From an uncultured Lachnospiraceae bacterium (GTDB lineage: Bacteria > Bacillota > Clostridia > Lachnospirales > Lachnospiraceae), in contig CADAOY010000004.1 in NCBI GenBank assembly GCA_902789665.1, forward strand, positions 62,001 to 126,000: a stretch of 64,000 bases of DNA, given 5' to 3'. The notes beneath the pieces are model-generated. The model searched no databases. It was given only the letters and a program-made list of their open reading frames with translations, and was not told where the DNA came from. Positions 34,491 to 43,821 of the stretch are shown here, one piece after another. The translations under genes were made by a program, and so were the position numbers. The first letter of the stretch is position 1; every line of letters starts with the position of its first letter.

Positions 34491-35410
34491 TAGCAGTAAT
34501 TACACTTAATCCTGCCATTGATAAGTTGTGCGAAACAAGTAATCTTAAGGTGGGAGAGGTAAACAGAATAGAAAATGTCAGATTAATTCCGGGCGGTAAG
34601 GGAATCAATGTGGCAAGGACTTTAAGAATCCTGGGAGAAGAGGTGATTGTCTCAGGCTTCCTTGGTAAAGAAAACTCAGAAATATTTGAAAATGAATTTA
34701 AGTCCTTTTTTATGGACAATCATTTTGTTATGGTAGATGGGTATACAAGAACGAATACCAATATTAAGTCCGAAGGCGCCATGACAGAGATTCTTGAGCC
34801 GGGATTTAGTGTAAATAGTGATAAAATTGGGCTTTTTAATAAAGAATATGATACAATAATAAGTGGCGTTAAAGCAGTTATTATTTCAGGCAGTATCTGC
34901 CAGGACGCAGAGCCGTCGCTGATAGCCAGGATGATAGATGAAGCGAACCAAATCGGCGCCAGGGTTATACTTGATACATCAGGTGATAACTTAAAGGCAG
35001 GCCTTGAGGCAAAGCCATATTTTATTAAGCCTAACAAGAGAGAACTGGAAACTCTTCTTGGCATGGAGTTAAAGGATGATGAAATTAAAGACAAGGCAAG
35101 AGAAGTGCTTGAAAGATACGGCCTTGGTGAGATGGTAGTAAGCCTTGGAGAAGACGGTTTTATCTACCTTGATGGCAAGAACTGTTTTAAAGTTACAGGT
35201 CAAAAGATTGATGCCATAAGCACTGTGGGCTGCGGGGATACACTGGTTGGTGCCTATGCTCATGCACTTTCAGCTCAAATGGAACCTGATGAAAAACTTA
35301 AATTAATGTATTCGGCATCTGCTGCATCTGCCCTTAATATTAAAGGCGGTGTATGGGATGAAAATGACAGAAAAGATATCAGTAAAAATGTGGTTATAAC
35401 CACAATTTAA
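34487..35410 (+). CDS. fruK: PfkB-family sugar kinase, likely 1-phosphofructokinase
   Basis: A protein of 307 residues. It starts I-A-V-I-T-L-N-P-A-I-D, with G-G-K-G-I-N-V-A-R near residue 37, both typical of 1-phosphofructokinase and tagatose-6-phosphate kinase. The ATP/anion-hole motif and catalytic Asp are in V-G-C-G-D-T-L-V-G-A. No PTS or deoR-type gene lies beside it, so the substrate is uncertain. It starts within the recJ stop. The last codons contain a palindrome copy. Confidence 0.85.
   Translation: MIAVITLNPAIDKLCETSNLKVGEVNRIENVRLIPGGKGINVARTLRILGEEVIVSGFLGKENSEIFENEFKSFFMDNHFVMVDGYTRTNTNIKSEGAMTEILEPGFSVNSDKIGLFNKEYDTIISGVKAVIISGSICQDAEPSLIARMIDEANQIGARVILDTSGDNLKAGLEAKPYFIKPNKRELETLLGMELKDDEIKDKAREVLERYGLGEMVVSLGEDGFIYLDGKNCFKVTGQKIDAISTVGCGDTLVGAYAHALSAQMEPDEKLKLMYSASAASALNIKGGVWDENDRKDISKNVVITTI
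35389..35404 (+). repeat. Dispersed palindrome copy at the end of the PfkB gene
   Basis: TGTGGTTATAACCACA is a perfect 16-base palindrome, with AAAAA before and ATTTAA after. It ends 3 bases before the stop codon and encodes V-V-I-T-T. Confidence 0.75.
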
Positions 35411-35445
35411 TCCAGTGCCCGTTGTGGCACATTGTGAGGCGTATT

Positions 35446-36921
35446 ATGAAGAAGATTAAGAAATTATTAGAAGGACTTAAGTACGAAGTTGTAACAGGGG
35501 ATATTGAATCAGAGGTTGATAAGGTTATATATGATACAAGAAAGGTTGAAGATGATTCGCTTTTCATATGTATCAAAGGTGCCAACTTTGACAGCCATGA
35601 CAAGATTGATGAGATTATAGAGAAAGGTGCTGGCTGCATCGTTGTATCAAAGGATGTGGAGGCTCCTGATTATAAGGGAACCATCATTAAGGTAGATGAT
35701 ACAAGACTTGCTCTTAGCTTTATATCAGCTAATTATTTTGGCAATCCTGCATCAAGAATTAAAACCATTGGTGTAACAGGAACAAAGGGCAAAACAACAA
35801 CCACATACCTTGTTAAATCAATGCTTGAGAATGCAGGACTTAAGGTTGGATTAATAGGAACAATAGAGATTATTACAGCAACTGAGAGAATTCATTCAGT
35901 TAATACAACTCCTGAATCCTATGTGCTTCAGGAATATTTAGCCAAAATGGCCGACGAGGGTTTAGATGCAGTTGTAATGGAAGTATCATCCCAGGCTTTA
36001 ATGCTGCACAGAGTCGGTGGTTTTACATTTGATATTGGTGTATTTACCAATCTTGAATCTGATCACATTGGTCCAAATGAGCATTCGTCTTTCGAGGAAT
36101 ACAGGGATTGTAAGAAACTGTTATTTAGCAGGTGTAAGACCGGTATCTTCAACGTGGATGATGGAAATGCCGGGTATATGATGAATGGCGCTACCTGTCA
36201 GTGCATTAAGTATGGCATTGAAAAAGACGGAGATTACAAGGCTACTGATATTAAGTATTTCAGAGAGGATAAATCTCTTAATGCTTCATTTAAATTAAAT
36301 GGCGAGGTAAGTGGTGAGTTCACTATAGATATGCCGGGTAAATTCAGCGTATATAATGCGCTTACAGCCATTGCGATTGCTCATGAGTTTGGCGTAAGTA
36401 ATGAGAATATTCAAAAGGCTCTTATGAGCGTGAAGGTTAAGGGAAGAGTTGAGAGAGTTGATGTTAAGCCGGGCGCAACATTCCTAATTGACTATGCGCA
36501 CAATGCCATGGCGCTTTCGTCACTTCTTGAAACTCTTAAGATTTATAATCCTGAAAGGCTGATTTGTCTCTTTGGATGCGGTGGAAACAGGTCTAAAGAG
36601 AGAAGATATGAGATGGGCGAGGTGAGCGGCAAAATGGCCGACCTTTCCATTGTAACTTCAGATAATCCGCGTTTTGAAGAGCCGGAAGAGATAATTGAAG
36701 ACATACTTTCAACACTGGTGCATACAGGTGGTAAGTTCGTGAAGATTACAGACAGAAAAGAAGCCATTAAGTATGCGATTGAGATTGCAGAAGCCGGTGA
36801 TATTGTGGTACTTGCAGGCAAGGGACATGAGGATTACCAGGAAATTAAGGGTGTTAAATATCCAATGGATGAGAGAGTTGTCATTCATGATTTGTTAGAG
36901 GAAATGAACATTAATGGATAG
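35446..36921 (+). CDS. murE: UDP-MurNAc-tripeptide synthetase (meso-diaminopimelate ligase)
   Basis: Adds the third amino acid to the peptidoglycan stem in the cytoplasm. The protein has about 491 residues from the ATG at 35446, which has GTGAGG upstream; an in-frame TTG at 35422 would lengthen it by 8. The ATP loop is T-G-T-K-G-K-T-T-T near residue 110. The D-N-P-R motif near 407 is the signature for meso-diaminopimelate rather than lysine. G-K-G-H-E-D-Y-Q is near the end. It overlaps priA by 8 bases. Confidence 0.95.
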   Translation: MKKIKKLLEGLKYEVVTGDIESEVDKVIYDTRKVEDDSLFICIKGANFDSHDKIDEIIEKGAGCIVVSKDVEAPDYKGTIIKVDDTRLALSFISANYFGNPASRIKTIGVTGTKGKTTTTYLVKSMLENAGLKVGLIGTIEIITATERIHSVNTTPESYVLQEYLAKMADEGLDAVVMEVSSQALMLHRVGGFTFDIGVFTNLESDHIGPNEHSSFEEYRDCKKLLFSRCKTGIFNVDDGNAGYMMNGATCQCIKYGIEKDGDYKATDIKYFREDKSLNASFKLNGEVSGEFTIDMPGKFSVYNALTAIAIAHEFGVSNENIQKALMSVKVKGRVERVDVKPGATFLIDYAHNAMALSSLLETLKIYNPERLICLFGCGGNRSKERRYEMGEVSGKMADLSIVTSDNPRFEEPEEIIEDILSTLVHTGGKFVKITDRKEAIKYAIEIAEAGDIVVLAGKGHEDYQEIKGVKYPMDERVVIHDLLEEMNING

Positions 36922-39145
36922 ATATGCGGATATAATTACAGAGATATCTCACTCCGCTGTGGACAGAAGTTTTGAATACAGGATTCCTGAAGAACTTTCA
37001 GGAGATGTGCATATAGGTTCCAAGGTCAGTGTTCCTTTTGGAAAAGGTAACAAAATCATTAGCGGTTATGTTATTGATATAAAAAATACTCCGGACTATG
37101 ACATGGGCAAAATCAAAGCCATCGAATCTGTGGATAAAGGCAGTTTTAATCCGGAGATTAACAGATTAAAAATCGCTTATTTCATCAAGCAGAATTACGG
37201 TTCAACCATGATTAATGCAATTAAGATTGTGCTTCCGGTTAAGAAGATTACAGGCAGAATTACCAAGAAGAAGATTGTTTCTCTTGGAACTGAAGCCGAA
37301 ATAATGAAAGCATATGAAAAGGCCATATCCAAAAGACAGGTGGGTAAGGCAAGGCTTCTTAAGGAATTAACAGAGTGTGAGACTATCGATTATTCTTTGG
37401 TTACAGGAAAGTTAAGCGTGTCACCTAATACCATTAAATCTGTTGAAAAATCAGGGCTGATAAGGATAGAAGAAGTTAATTCCAAGGAAACTGAACTTAA
37501 GTTTAGAAGTAATGATGCGCTGTGGCCTGAGCTTAGTGATGAGCAGAAAAATGTGGTTAAAACCATCAATGAGGACGTGGAAAAAGGCATTAATTCAAAG
37601 CATCTCATTCTTGGAATCACAGGCAGCGGCAAAACAGAAGTATATATAAATATAATTAAGAAATGTCTGGATGAAGGAAAGCAGGCAATACTGCTTGTAC
37701 CTGAAATTGCGCTTTCTTATCAGAATGTGGCAAGGTTTTACAGAAGATTCGGTGACAAGGTTGCGGTTATGCACTCTAAGCTTACACAAGGCGAAAGATG
37801 TGAGGCTTTTCTACGTGCAAAGAGCGGCGAAATCTCGGTTATGATTGGACCAAGATCTGCGCTTTATACGCCTTTTGACAACCTTGGAGTCATAATAATT
37901 GATGAAGAGCATGAGAGCAGCTATAAGTCTGAGAACATGCCTAAATATCATGCAAGAGAAGTGGCAGCATATATGGCATCTTTATATAACTGTCCCCTTG
38001 TTATGGGCTCTGCAACGCCATCAGTTGATACCTATATGAAGGCGCTGGATGGAGATGTTAAGCTTCATAAATTAACTGTAAGACTTACAGGAGAGAATCT
38101 TCCAAACTGTGAGATTATTGATTTAAGAAAAGAACTTGAAGAAGGCAATAAGAGCATATTCAGCCGCAGACTTAAGAAGCTTCTTGGAGAGTGTCTTGAG
38201 CGCGGAGAGCAGGCCATGTTATTTATAAACAGGCGCGGCTATGCAGGCTTTGTATCCTGCAGGGAGTGCGGACATGTTTTTAAATGCCCACACTGCGATG
38301 TAAGTTTATCAAGGCATGGAAATAATAAACTGGTCTGTCATTACTGCGGTCATGAAGAAGATATGCCGAAGATATGCCCTGAATGTAAGAGCGATAAAGT
38401 ATATGCTTTCAGAGCAGGTACTGAGAAAATAGAAGAGGCAGTTAAGAAAGAATTCCCGGGCGCCATCACATTAAGGATGGACGCAGATACTGCCAAAAAG
38501 AATGAAGATTATGAAGGCATTTTATCAAGGTTCGCCAATGGTGATGCGGATGTGCTTGTGGGAACGCAGATGATAGTTAAAGGTCATGACTTTAAGGGTG
38601 TTACCCTGGTAGGCGTTTTAGCTGCAGATATGTCACTTTATTCGGGCGATTACAGATGCGCTGAAAGAACATTCGATTTGATCACTCAGGCGGCAGGAAG
38701 AGCAGGCAGAGGTGATAAGCCGGGCAATGTGGTAATTCAGACATACCAGCCTGAACACTATGCCATTATTCATGCTTCAAATCAGGATTATGAAGGCTTC
38801 TATAACGAAGAGAGCATATATAGAAAAATTGCCAAATACCCGCCTTTTTGTCACATGTTAGAGGTGCAGCTCTTAGGGCCTAAGGAAGAGGATATACAGG
38901 AACTTGCGCTTAAACTAATGGAGCAGGCAGAGAAGGTTACAGGTGATAAAAACATAATCAGAATCGGCCCCGGCAAAGCGTCAATCGGGAAGATTAATGA
39001 TATGTTCAGAATGGTTATTTATTACAAGTCGGAGGATTATTCACTGCTTGTAAAAATAAAAGATATAATGGAAAAATATAAATTATTATATGGACCAACC
39101 AAGGATATGGTATGGTTTGATTTTAATCCGATATCATCATTTTAA
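36914..39145 (+). CDS. priA: Primosomal protein N', replication-restart helicase
   Basis: A protein of 743 residues. The N-terminal 3'-DNA-binding domain (about 1-105) and winged helix precede the helicase core. Walker A is G-I-T-G-S-G-K-T-E near residue 236, and D-E-E-H is near 332. Eight zinc-binding cysteines follow (C-R-E-C-G, C-P-H-C, C-H-Y-C-G, C-P-E-C) at about 453-490. PriA reloads the replicative helicase at stalled forks. It carries a near-palindrome copy at 37552. It starts inside the murE 3' end. Confidence 0.95.
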   Translation: MDRYADIITEISHSAVDRSFEYRIPEELSGDVHIGSKVSVPFGKGNKIISGYVIDIKNTPDYDMGKIKAIESVDKGSFNPEINRLKIAYFIKQNYGSTMINAIKIVLPVKKITGRITKKKIVSLGTEAEIMKAYEKAISKRQVGKARLLKELTECETIDYSLVTGKLSVSPNTIKSVEKSGLIRIEEVNSKETELKFRSNDALWPELSDEQKNVVKTINEDVEKGINSKHLILGITGSGKTEVYINIIKKCLDEGKQAILLVPEIALSYQNVARFYRRFGDKVAVMHSKLTQGERCEAFLRAKSGEISVMIGPRSALYTPFDNLGVIIIDEEHESSYKSENMPKYHAREVAAYMASLYNCPLVMGSATPSVDTYMKALDGDVKLHKLTVRLTGENLPNCEIIDLRKELEEGNKSIFSRRLKKLLGECLERGEQAMLFINRRGYAGFVSCRECGHVFKCPHCDVSLSRHGNNKLVCHYCGHEEDMPKICPECKSDKVYAFRAGTEKIEEAVKKEFPGAITLRMDADTAKKNEDYEGILSRFANGDADVLVGTQMIVKGHDFKGVTLVGVLAADMSLYSGDYRCAERTFDLITQAAGRAGRGDKPGNVVIQTYQPEHYAIIHASNQDYEGFYNEESIYRKIAKYPPFCHMLEVQLLGPKEEDIQELALKLMEQAEKVTGDKNIIRIGPGKASIGKINDMFRMVIYYKSEDYSLLVKIKDIMEKYKLLYGPTKDMVWFDFNPISSF
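37552..37567 (+). repeat. Dispersed palindrome copy in priA (one mismatch)
   Basis: GTGGTTAAAACCAT (37553-37566), preceded by AAAAAT, differs from the consensus only at the final C. Confidence 0.5.
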
Positions 39146-39160
39146 TGAAGGAGGCTTACA

Positions 39161-39646
39161 ATGGGACTTAGAAAAATCAGAGAAATGGGTGAAGAAGTAC
39201 TTAGATGTACATGTAAGGAAGTGCCTGAAATTACACCAAGAGTTCAGGACCTTATTAAGGATATGTTTGATACCATGTATGAGGCTAATGGCGTTGGACT
39301 TGCAGCTCCTCAGGTTGGTGTGAGAAAGAGAATTTTCGTGGTTGATACCACGGGAGAAGATCCACATGTTTTCATTAATCCACAGATTCTTGAGACATCA
39401 GGAGAGCAGACAGGACAGGAAGGCTGTCTTAGTGTACCTGGTAAATCCGGTATAGTTACAAGACCTAATCATGTTAAGGTTAAGGCTCAGGATGAGAACG
39501 GAGAGTGGTTTGAGTTAGAAGGTGATGAACTTCTTGCAAGAGCAATTCTTCATGAGAATGATCATCTTGATGGAATCTTGTATGTAGACAAGGTTGAAGG
39601 TGATCTTGAAAGTTATTCATATGATGATGAGGATGATGAGGAATAG
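39161..39646 (+). CDS. def: Peptide deformylase
   Basis: Removes the formyl group from nascent proteins. The protein has 161 residues. The three metal-site motifs are G-V-G-L-A-A-P-Q-V-G near residue 45, E-G-C-L-S-V-P-G near 87 and H-E-N-D-H-L-D-G near 129; the Cys and the two His bind the metal. A strong ribosome site GAAGGAGG precedes the ATG. fmt, which adds the formyl group to Met-tRNA, follows after a short GC-rich gap. The C-terminus is very acidic. Confidence 0.96.
   Translation: MGLRKIREMGEEVLRCTCKEVPEITPRVQDLIKDMFDTMYEANGVGLAAPQVGVRKRIFVVDTTGEDPHVFINPQILETSGEQTGQEGCLSVPGKSGIVTRPNHVKVKAQDENGEWFELEGDELLARAILHENDHLDGILYVDKVEGDLESYSYDDEDDEE
39337..39352 (+). repeat. Palindrome-like site in def (one mismatch)
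   Basis: GTGGTTGATACCAC (39338-39351) with a further C-G pair. It encodes V-V-D-T-T, which could also be explained by protein sequence alone. Confidence 0.4.
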
Positions 39647-39649
39647 GTG

Positions 39650-39680
39650 AAGCACGGCGGCGGATGTGCGGCGATGGATG
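39650..39680 (+). other. Short GC-rich island between def and fmt
   Basis: A 31-base stretch of GCGG words, about two-thirds G+C, between the def stop and the CAGGAG ribosome site of fmt. Confidence 0.5.
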
Positions 39681-39693
39681 CAGGAGATTGTAG

Positions 39694-40629
39694 ATGAAGA
39701 TAGTATATATGGGAACGCCTGATTTTGCAGTAGGGGCGCTTGAGAGATTAATAGAAGACGGGCATGAGGTTGCACTTGTTGTGACCAATCCTGACAAACC
39801 AAAGGGAAGATCTGGCAAAATGGTCTTCTCGCCGGTTAAGGAATGCGCAGTAGCCCACAATATTGAGGTTATGCAGCCAACAAAGGTAAGGCTTCCTGAG
39901 TATGTGGAAAAGTTAAAAGAATATAATGCAGATGTTTTTGTAGTTTGTGCTTTCGGACAGATTCTCTCAAAGGAAATCCTTGATATGCCAAGGCTTGGAT
40001 GCATTAATATTCATGCATCACTCCTTCCTAAGTACAGGGGTGCAGCTCCGATTCAGTGGTCTATCTTAAATGGTGATGAAAAGACAGGTGTTACCATAAT
40101 GCAGATGGATGAAGGCCTTGATACAGGAAATATGATAATTCAAAAAGAGATAGAGATAGCACCTGATGAAACAGGTGAGAGTTTATTTGATAAGTTATCA
40201 ATGCTTGGCGCCGAGATGATAAGCGAAGTTTTAGCCAAGGAGCCTTCGGGCGACAGATATGAGTCCACACCTCAGGGTGATGGTGATGGCTTCTATGCAA
40301 GAATGCTTACCAAGGAAGATGGCCTTATTGACTGGGATAAGCCGGGTAAGGAAATCGGTAATTATATAAGAGGTCTTTATTCATGGCCTGGAGCATATAC
40401 ATTCCTAGATGGTGTCAGAACCAAGGTGCTTAAAGCGAAATTTGTGGAAGACGAAATTGGTGGTTATAACCACGGAGAGATATGTGCCATTGATAAGAAT
40501 ACTTTCTCGGTTAAGGTTGAAGGAGGAAGTATAGAGATTGATTACCTTCAGTATGAGGGTAAGAAAGCAATGAGTACCCATGATTTTATGCTTGGAAGAA
40601 AGTTAAGTCTTGGGCAGAAACTGGGTTGA
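39694..40629 (+). CDS. fmt: Methionyl-tRNA formyltransferase
   Basis: Formylates initiator Met-tRNA using 10-formyl-tetrahydrofolate. The protein has 311 residues. It opens M-G-T-P-D-F-A-V, and the active-site motif is N-I-H-A-S-L-L-P-K-Y-R-G-A-A-P-I (about residues 108-123). The C-terminal tRNA-binding domain follows, with the R-G-L-Y-S-W-P-G-A segment. An exact palindrome core lies at 40460. The ribosome site is CAGGAG, eight bases before the ATG. Confidence 0.96.
   Translation: MKIVYMGTPDFAVGALERLIEDGHEVALVVTNPDKPKGRSGKMVFSPVKECAVAHNIEVMQPTKVRLPEYVEKLKEYNADVFVVCAFGQILSKEILDMPRLGCINIHASLLPKYRGAAPIQWSILNGDEKTGVTIMQMDEGLDTGNMIIQKEIEIAPDETGESLFDKLSMLGAEMISEVLAKEPSGDRYESTPQGDGDGFYARMLTKEDGLIDWDKPGKEIGNYIRGLYSWPGAYTFLDGVRTKVLKAKFVEDEIGGYNHGEICAIDKNTFSVKVEGGSIEIDYLQYEGKKAMSTHDFMLGRKLSLGQKLG
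40460..40473 (+). repeat. Dispersed palindrome core in fmt
   Basis: GTGGTTATAACCAC is a perfect 14-base palindrome. Here the reading frame is shifted and encodes G-G-Y-N-H rather than V-V-x-T-T, so the DNA word recurs independently of the peptide. Confidence 0.7.
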
Positions 40630-40633
40630 TTTG

Positions 40634-40693
40634 AGTGCGCAAGCGGCGCGCGTGCATGCGGCGACGGACGGCGACGAACGGGGCGGGCGCACG
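40634..40693 (+). other. GC-rich island between fmt and rsmB
   Basis: About 80% G+C by hand count over 59 bases, with repeated GCGACGGACG/GCGACGAACG words. No ORF or RNA pattern is seen. It separates two genes that would otherwise be nearly adjacent. Confidence 0.7.
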
Positions 40694-40709
40694 TGAATAG
40701 GATAGTTTA

Positions 40710-42023
40710 ATGCATAATCGTAATGATGAGATGACAATAAGGCAGCTTGCCCTGGATATTTATCTTGAGATTCTTAAGGGTGAGTACAGCCACATAGTAT
40801 TAAGAGGAGCGCTTGATAAGGTGGACTATCTTGATCAGAAGCAAAAAGCTTTTATCAAGATGCTTGTGTGCGGTACCTTAGAAAGAAGAATAGAGTGTGA
40901 TTACATCCTTGATTTATATTCTTCAGTTAAGACTCCAAAGATGCAGAAGATATTAAGGGCGACTTTGGAGATGGCAGTATATCAGATTATCTATATGGAT
41001 AAGGTATATGAGTCATTAGCCTGCAACGTGGCTGTAAATATAATTAAGAGAAGAAAACTTGGAAACCTGGCGGGTTTTGCCAACGCGGTTCTTCGTAAGG
41101 TTGTTACAAATAAAGATAATATTCCATATCCAAAGGAAGAAGATAATCCGGCGCTTTACCTGGGCGTAAAATATTCGATGCCGCCTGTTGTACTTAAAAT
41201 GCTTATGAGAGATTATTCTTTGGATGATGTTAAGAAAATCCTTGAGAATATCTATGAGATAAAAGGGCTTAGCGTAAGAGTAAGGGATAACGTTAGTAAA
41301 GAGGAAGAAGAGGCGCTGGTTGAAGTCTGGAAGAAGGCAGGAATCAGTGTAGAATCAGCTTCAATTGATAAGGTATATATTCTGGGACATACAGATAATA
41401 TCCGTAATCTGGCAGGTTTTGATGACGGAAAGATAATGATACAGGATATTGGCTCTATCTTAGCCGGAAGAGCATGTAATTATCCTGATGCAGAAGTTAT
41501 TATGGATATGTGCGCAGCTCCGGGAAGCAAGAGCGTGCAGCTTGCAGATATGCATCCGAATGCTAAGGTTTATTCGTTTGATGTATCTGAAAGAAAGGTT
41601 GATTTAATTAAAGAGAATATAAGCCGACTTGGTATTAAAAATATAGAAACCAAAGTTAATGACGGCACTGTATATAATCCTGAATTTGAGAATAAAGCTG
41701 ATGTGATTCTTTGTGATGTGCCATGCTCAGGACTTGGAGTAATGGGCAGAAAGCAGGATATTAAATACAGGATAAATGAAGAAGAGATTAAGAGCATTGT
41801 TGCGCTTCAAAAGGCAATCGTGACCAATGCAGCAAAGTATCTTAAGAATGGCGGGCACTTAATCTACAGTACATGTACAATAAATAAAGATGAGAATGAG
41901 CGTATGGCCGTCTGGATCGCAGAGACGCTGGGGCTTAAGGCTGAGCCGGACAGTACTATTGTTCTCCTCCCAGGAGATATGGGTTCAGATGGCTTCTTCG
42001 TGACGGCGTTTGTGAGAGAGTAA
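40710..42023 (+). CDS. rsmB: 16S rRNA (cytosine-967-C5)-methyltransferase
   Basis: A protein of 437 residues. The N-terminal NusB-like helical domain spans about 1-140. The SAM domain has M-C-A-A-P-G-S-K-S near residue 268. The catalytic cysteines lie in D-V-P-C-S-G-L-G near 340 and Y-S-T-C-T near 387. It methylates C967 of 16S rRNA during ribosome assembly. rlmN starts at the base after its stop. Confidence 0.94.
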   Translation: MHNRNDEMTIRQLALDIYLEILKGEYSHIVLRGALDKVDYLDQKQKAFIKMLVCGTLERRIECDYILDLYSSVKTPKMQKILRATLEMAVYQIIYMDKVYESLACNVAVNIIKRRKLGNLAGFANAVLRKVVTNKDNIPYPKEEDNPALYLGVKYSMPPVVLKMLMRDYSLDDVKKILENIYEIKGLSVRVRDNVSKEEEEALVEVWKKAGISVESASIDKVYILGHTDNIRNLAGFDDGKIMIQDIGSILAGRACNYPDAEVIMDMCAAPGSKSVQLADMHPNAKVYSFDVSERKVDLIKENISRLGIKNIETKVNDGTVYNPEFENKADVILCDVPCSGLGVMGRKQDIKYRINEEEIKSIVALQKAIVTNAAKYLKNGGHLIYSTCTINKDENERMAVWIAETLGLKAEPDSTIVLLPGDMGSDGFFVTAFVRE

Positions 42024-43061
42024 ATGGAAGATATTAAATCATTACAATTAGATGAACTTACCCAGAAACTTAAAGACATGGGGCAGAGTGCTTTCCGTGG
42101 GAAGCAGATTTATACCTGGCTTCATAAAAGGGGCGTTAAGTCTTTTGATGATATGACAGATATTTCGAAGGATTTAAGGCAGAAGTTGCAGGAGAGTTTC
42201 TACATTAATACCATAGAAGAAGTTACTCATCAGGAATCTTCAATAGATGGAACAAGAAAGTATCTTTTTAAGTTAAGGGATGATTCATATGTGGAAAGTG
42301 TCCTCATGAAATATCATCATGGCAACAGCATATGTATTTCATCACAGGTAGGATGCAGGATGGGATGTAAGTTCTGTGCTTCCACAATAGAGGGCTTATA
42401 CAGAAGCCTTAGCGCTTCAGAGATGCTTGATCAGGTTTATGAGGTATCAAGGCTGTCTGGTGAGAGAGTCTCCAACATAGTAATTATGGGTATCGGAGAG
42501 CCGATGGATAACTTCGACAACGTGGTCAGCTTCCTTCGAATCATTTCCTCAGAAGAAGGCTTTAATTTAAGTCAGAGAAATATAACGGTATCTACCTGTG
42601 GAATAGTTGAGAGAATAAAGGAACTTGCCGATCTTAATCTTCAGATTACATTAGCCATATCACTTCATGGCAGTAATCAGAAGGTAAGAGAGAGTATAAT
42701 GCCGGTAGCGAAGATGTATTCACTTGACCAGGTGATGGATGCCTGCAAATATTATTTTGAAAAGACTCACAGGAGAATAAGTTTCGAATATGCCCTTATC
42801 AGCGGAGTAAATGATAAGGAAGAAAACATAAGGGAACTGACGGAACTTCTGTCGGGGCATAACTGCCATTTGAATCTTATTCCGGTAAATCCCATAAAAG
42901 AGCGTGATTTTGCCCCTTCGAGCAAGGAATGGGTGTATAAATTCCAAAATAAACTTGAAAAAAATGGAATAAATGTTACTATTAGAAGGGAAATGGGTAG
43001 AGATATTGACGGCGCTTGCGGACAGCTTCGCCGAAGAAAGATGCTAAGGGAGGAACTCTAA
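42024..43061 (+). CDS. rlmN: 23S rRNA (A2503-C2)-methyltransferase, radical SAM
   Basis: A protein of 345 residues that methylates A2503 of 23S rRNA and A37 of some tRNAs. The radical-SAM cluster is bound by C-R-M-G-C-K-F-C (about residues 112-119), and the M-G-I-G-E-P-M motif follows. The C-terminal cysteine in D-I-D-G-A-C-G-Q-L-R forms the methyl-carrying intermediate. The usual RlmN N-terminal helical domain is present. The PP2C gene starts one base after its stop. Confidence 0.95.
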   Translation: MEDIKSLQLDELTQKLKDMGQSAFRGKQIYTWLHKRGVKSFDDMTDISKDLRQKLQESFYINTIEEVTHQESSIDGTRKYLFKLRDDSYVESVLMKYHHGNSICISSQVGCRMGCKFCASTIEGLYRSLSASEMLDQVYEVSRLSGERVSNIVIMGIGEPMDNFDNVVSFLRIISSEEGFNLSQRNITVSTCGIVERIKELADLNLQITLAISLHGSNQKVRESIMPVAKMYSLDQVMDACKYYFEKTHRRISFEYALISGVNDKEENIRELTELLSGHNCHLNLIPVNPIKERDFAPSSKEWVYKFQNKLEKNGINVTIRREMGRDIDGACGQLRRRKMLREEL

Positions 43062-43062
43062 G

Positions 43063-43803
43063 GTGATTAAATCCTTTTCCATGACGGATATTGGAAAATT
43101 ACGAAAAATTAATCAAGACTATGTTTTCTCATCGGATTTACCCTTAGGCAACCTGGAGAACCTTTACATTGTGGCTGACGGAATGGGTGGTCACAAGGCT
43201 GGAGACTATGCTTCGAAATATTCAGTAGAAACGGTAGTCAGCCGGGTTGTTATGAATAAAAGCAACAATGTCATTGAGATATTAACTGAGGCAGTTGAAG
43301 CTGCCAATGAGTATATCAGAACGAAATCGATGGAGGACTCTAATTTAGTGGGCATGGGTACCACTATGGTTGTGGCTTCCACCCAGGATGATGTTCTTTA
43401 TGTTGGTAATGTTGGTGACAGCAGATTATATGTTGTTGAAGATGGAAAGATAAGACAGGTAACCAGAGACCATTCCCTTGTGGAAGAGATGGTTCGTCTT
43501 GGAGGAATCGACAGGAAGGCTGTTAGAAACCATCCTGATAAGAACATTATCACAAGGGCCATTGGGGCCAGCGTATCAGTTAATGTGGATTTCTTTGAAG
43601 TTGAACTTAAAGACGACATGGTATTCTTAATCTGTTCAGACGGTCTTACCAATATGGTGGAAGACGAAGTAATAGAGCAGGTTATTAATGTATATAAAGA
43701 TGATTTGGGCAAATGTGCCCAGAGCCTTATACAGGCAGCCAATGCAAATGGCGGAAGAGATAACATTGCCGTAGTGCTTGGCAAGTATACGCAGGATAAG
43801 TAA
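43063..43803 (+). CDS. prpC: PP2C-type Ser/Thr phosphatase
   Basis: A protein of 246 residues that reverses phosphorylation by the PASTA kinase next door. Metal-binding motifs are R-K-I-N-Q-D near residue 17, V-A-D-G-M-G-G-H near 38, G-D-S-R-L near 118, S-D-G-L near 188 and G-G-R-D-N near 232, so all are intact. The start is GTG with GGAGG upstream. Kinase and phosphatase are neighbours in most Firmicutes. Confidence 0.95.
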   Translation: MIKSFSMTDIGKLRKINQDYVFSSDLPLGNLENLYIVADGMGGHKAGDYASKYSVETVVSRVVMNKSNNVIEILTEAVEAANEYIRTKSMEDSNLVGMGTTMVVASTQDDVLYVGNVGDSRLYVVEDGKIRQVTRDHSLVEEMVRLGGIDRKAVRNHPDKNIITRAIGASVSVNVDFFEVELKDDMVFLICSDGLTNMVEDEVIEQVINVYKDDLGKCAQSLIQAANANGGRDNIAVVLGKYTQDK

Positions 43804-43821
43804 GATTGGAGTTAGACTTTT

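Noticed and set aside
39338..39351. Full membership of the def site in the palindrome family
   Set aside because: It differs by one base at the centre, and V-V-D-T-T is plausible for peptide deformylase at this position, so it is listed only as palindrome-like.
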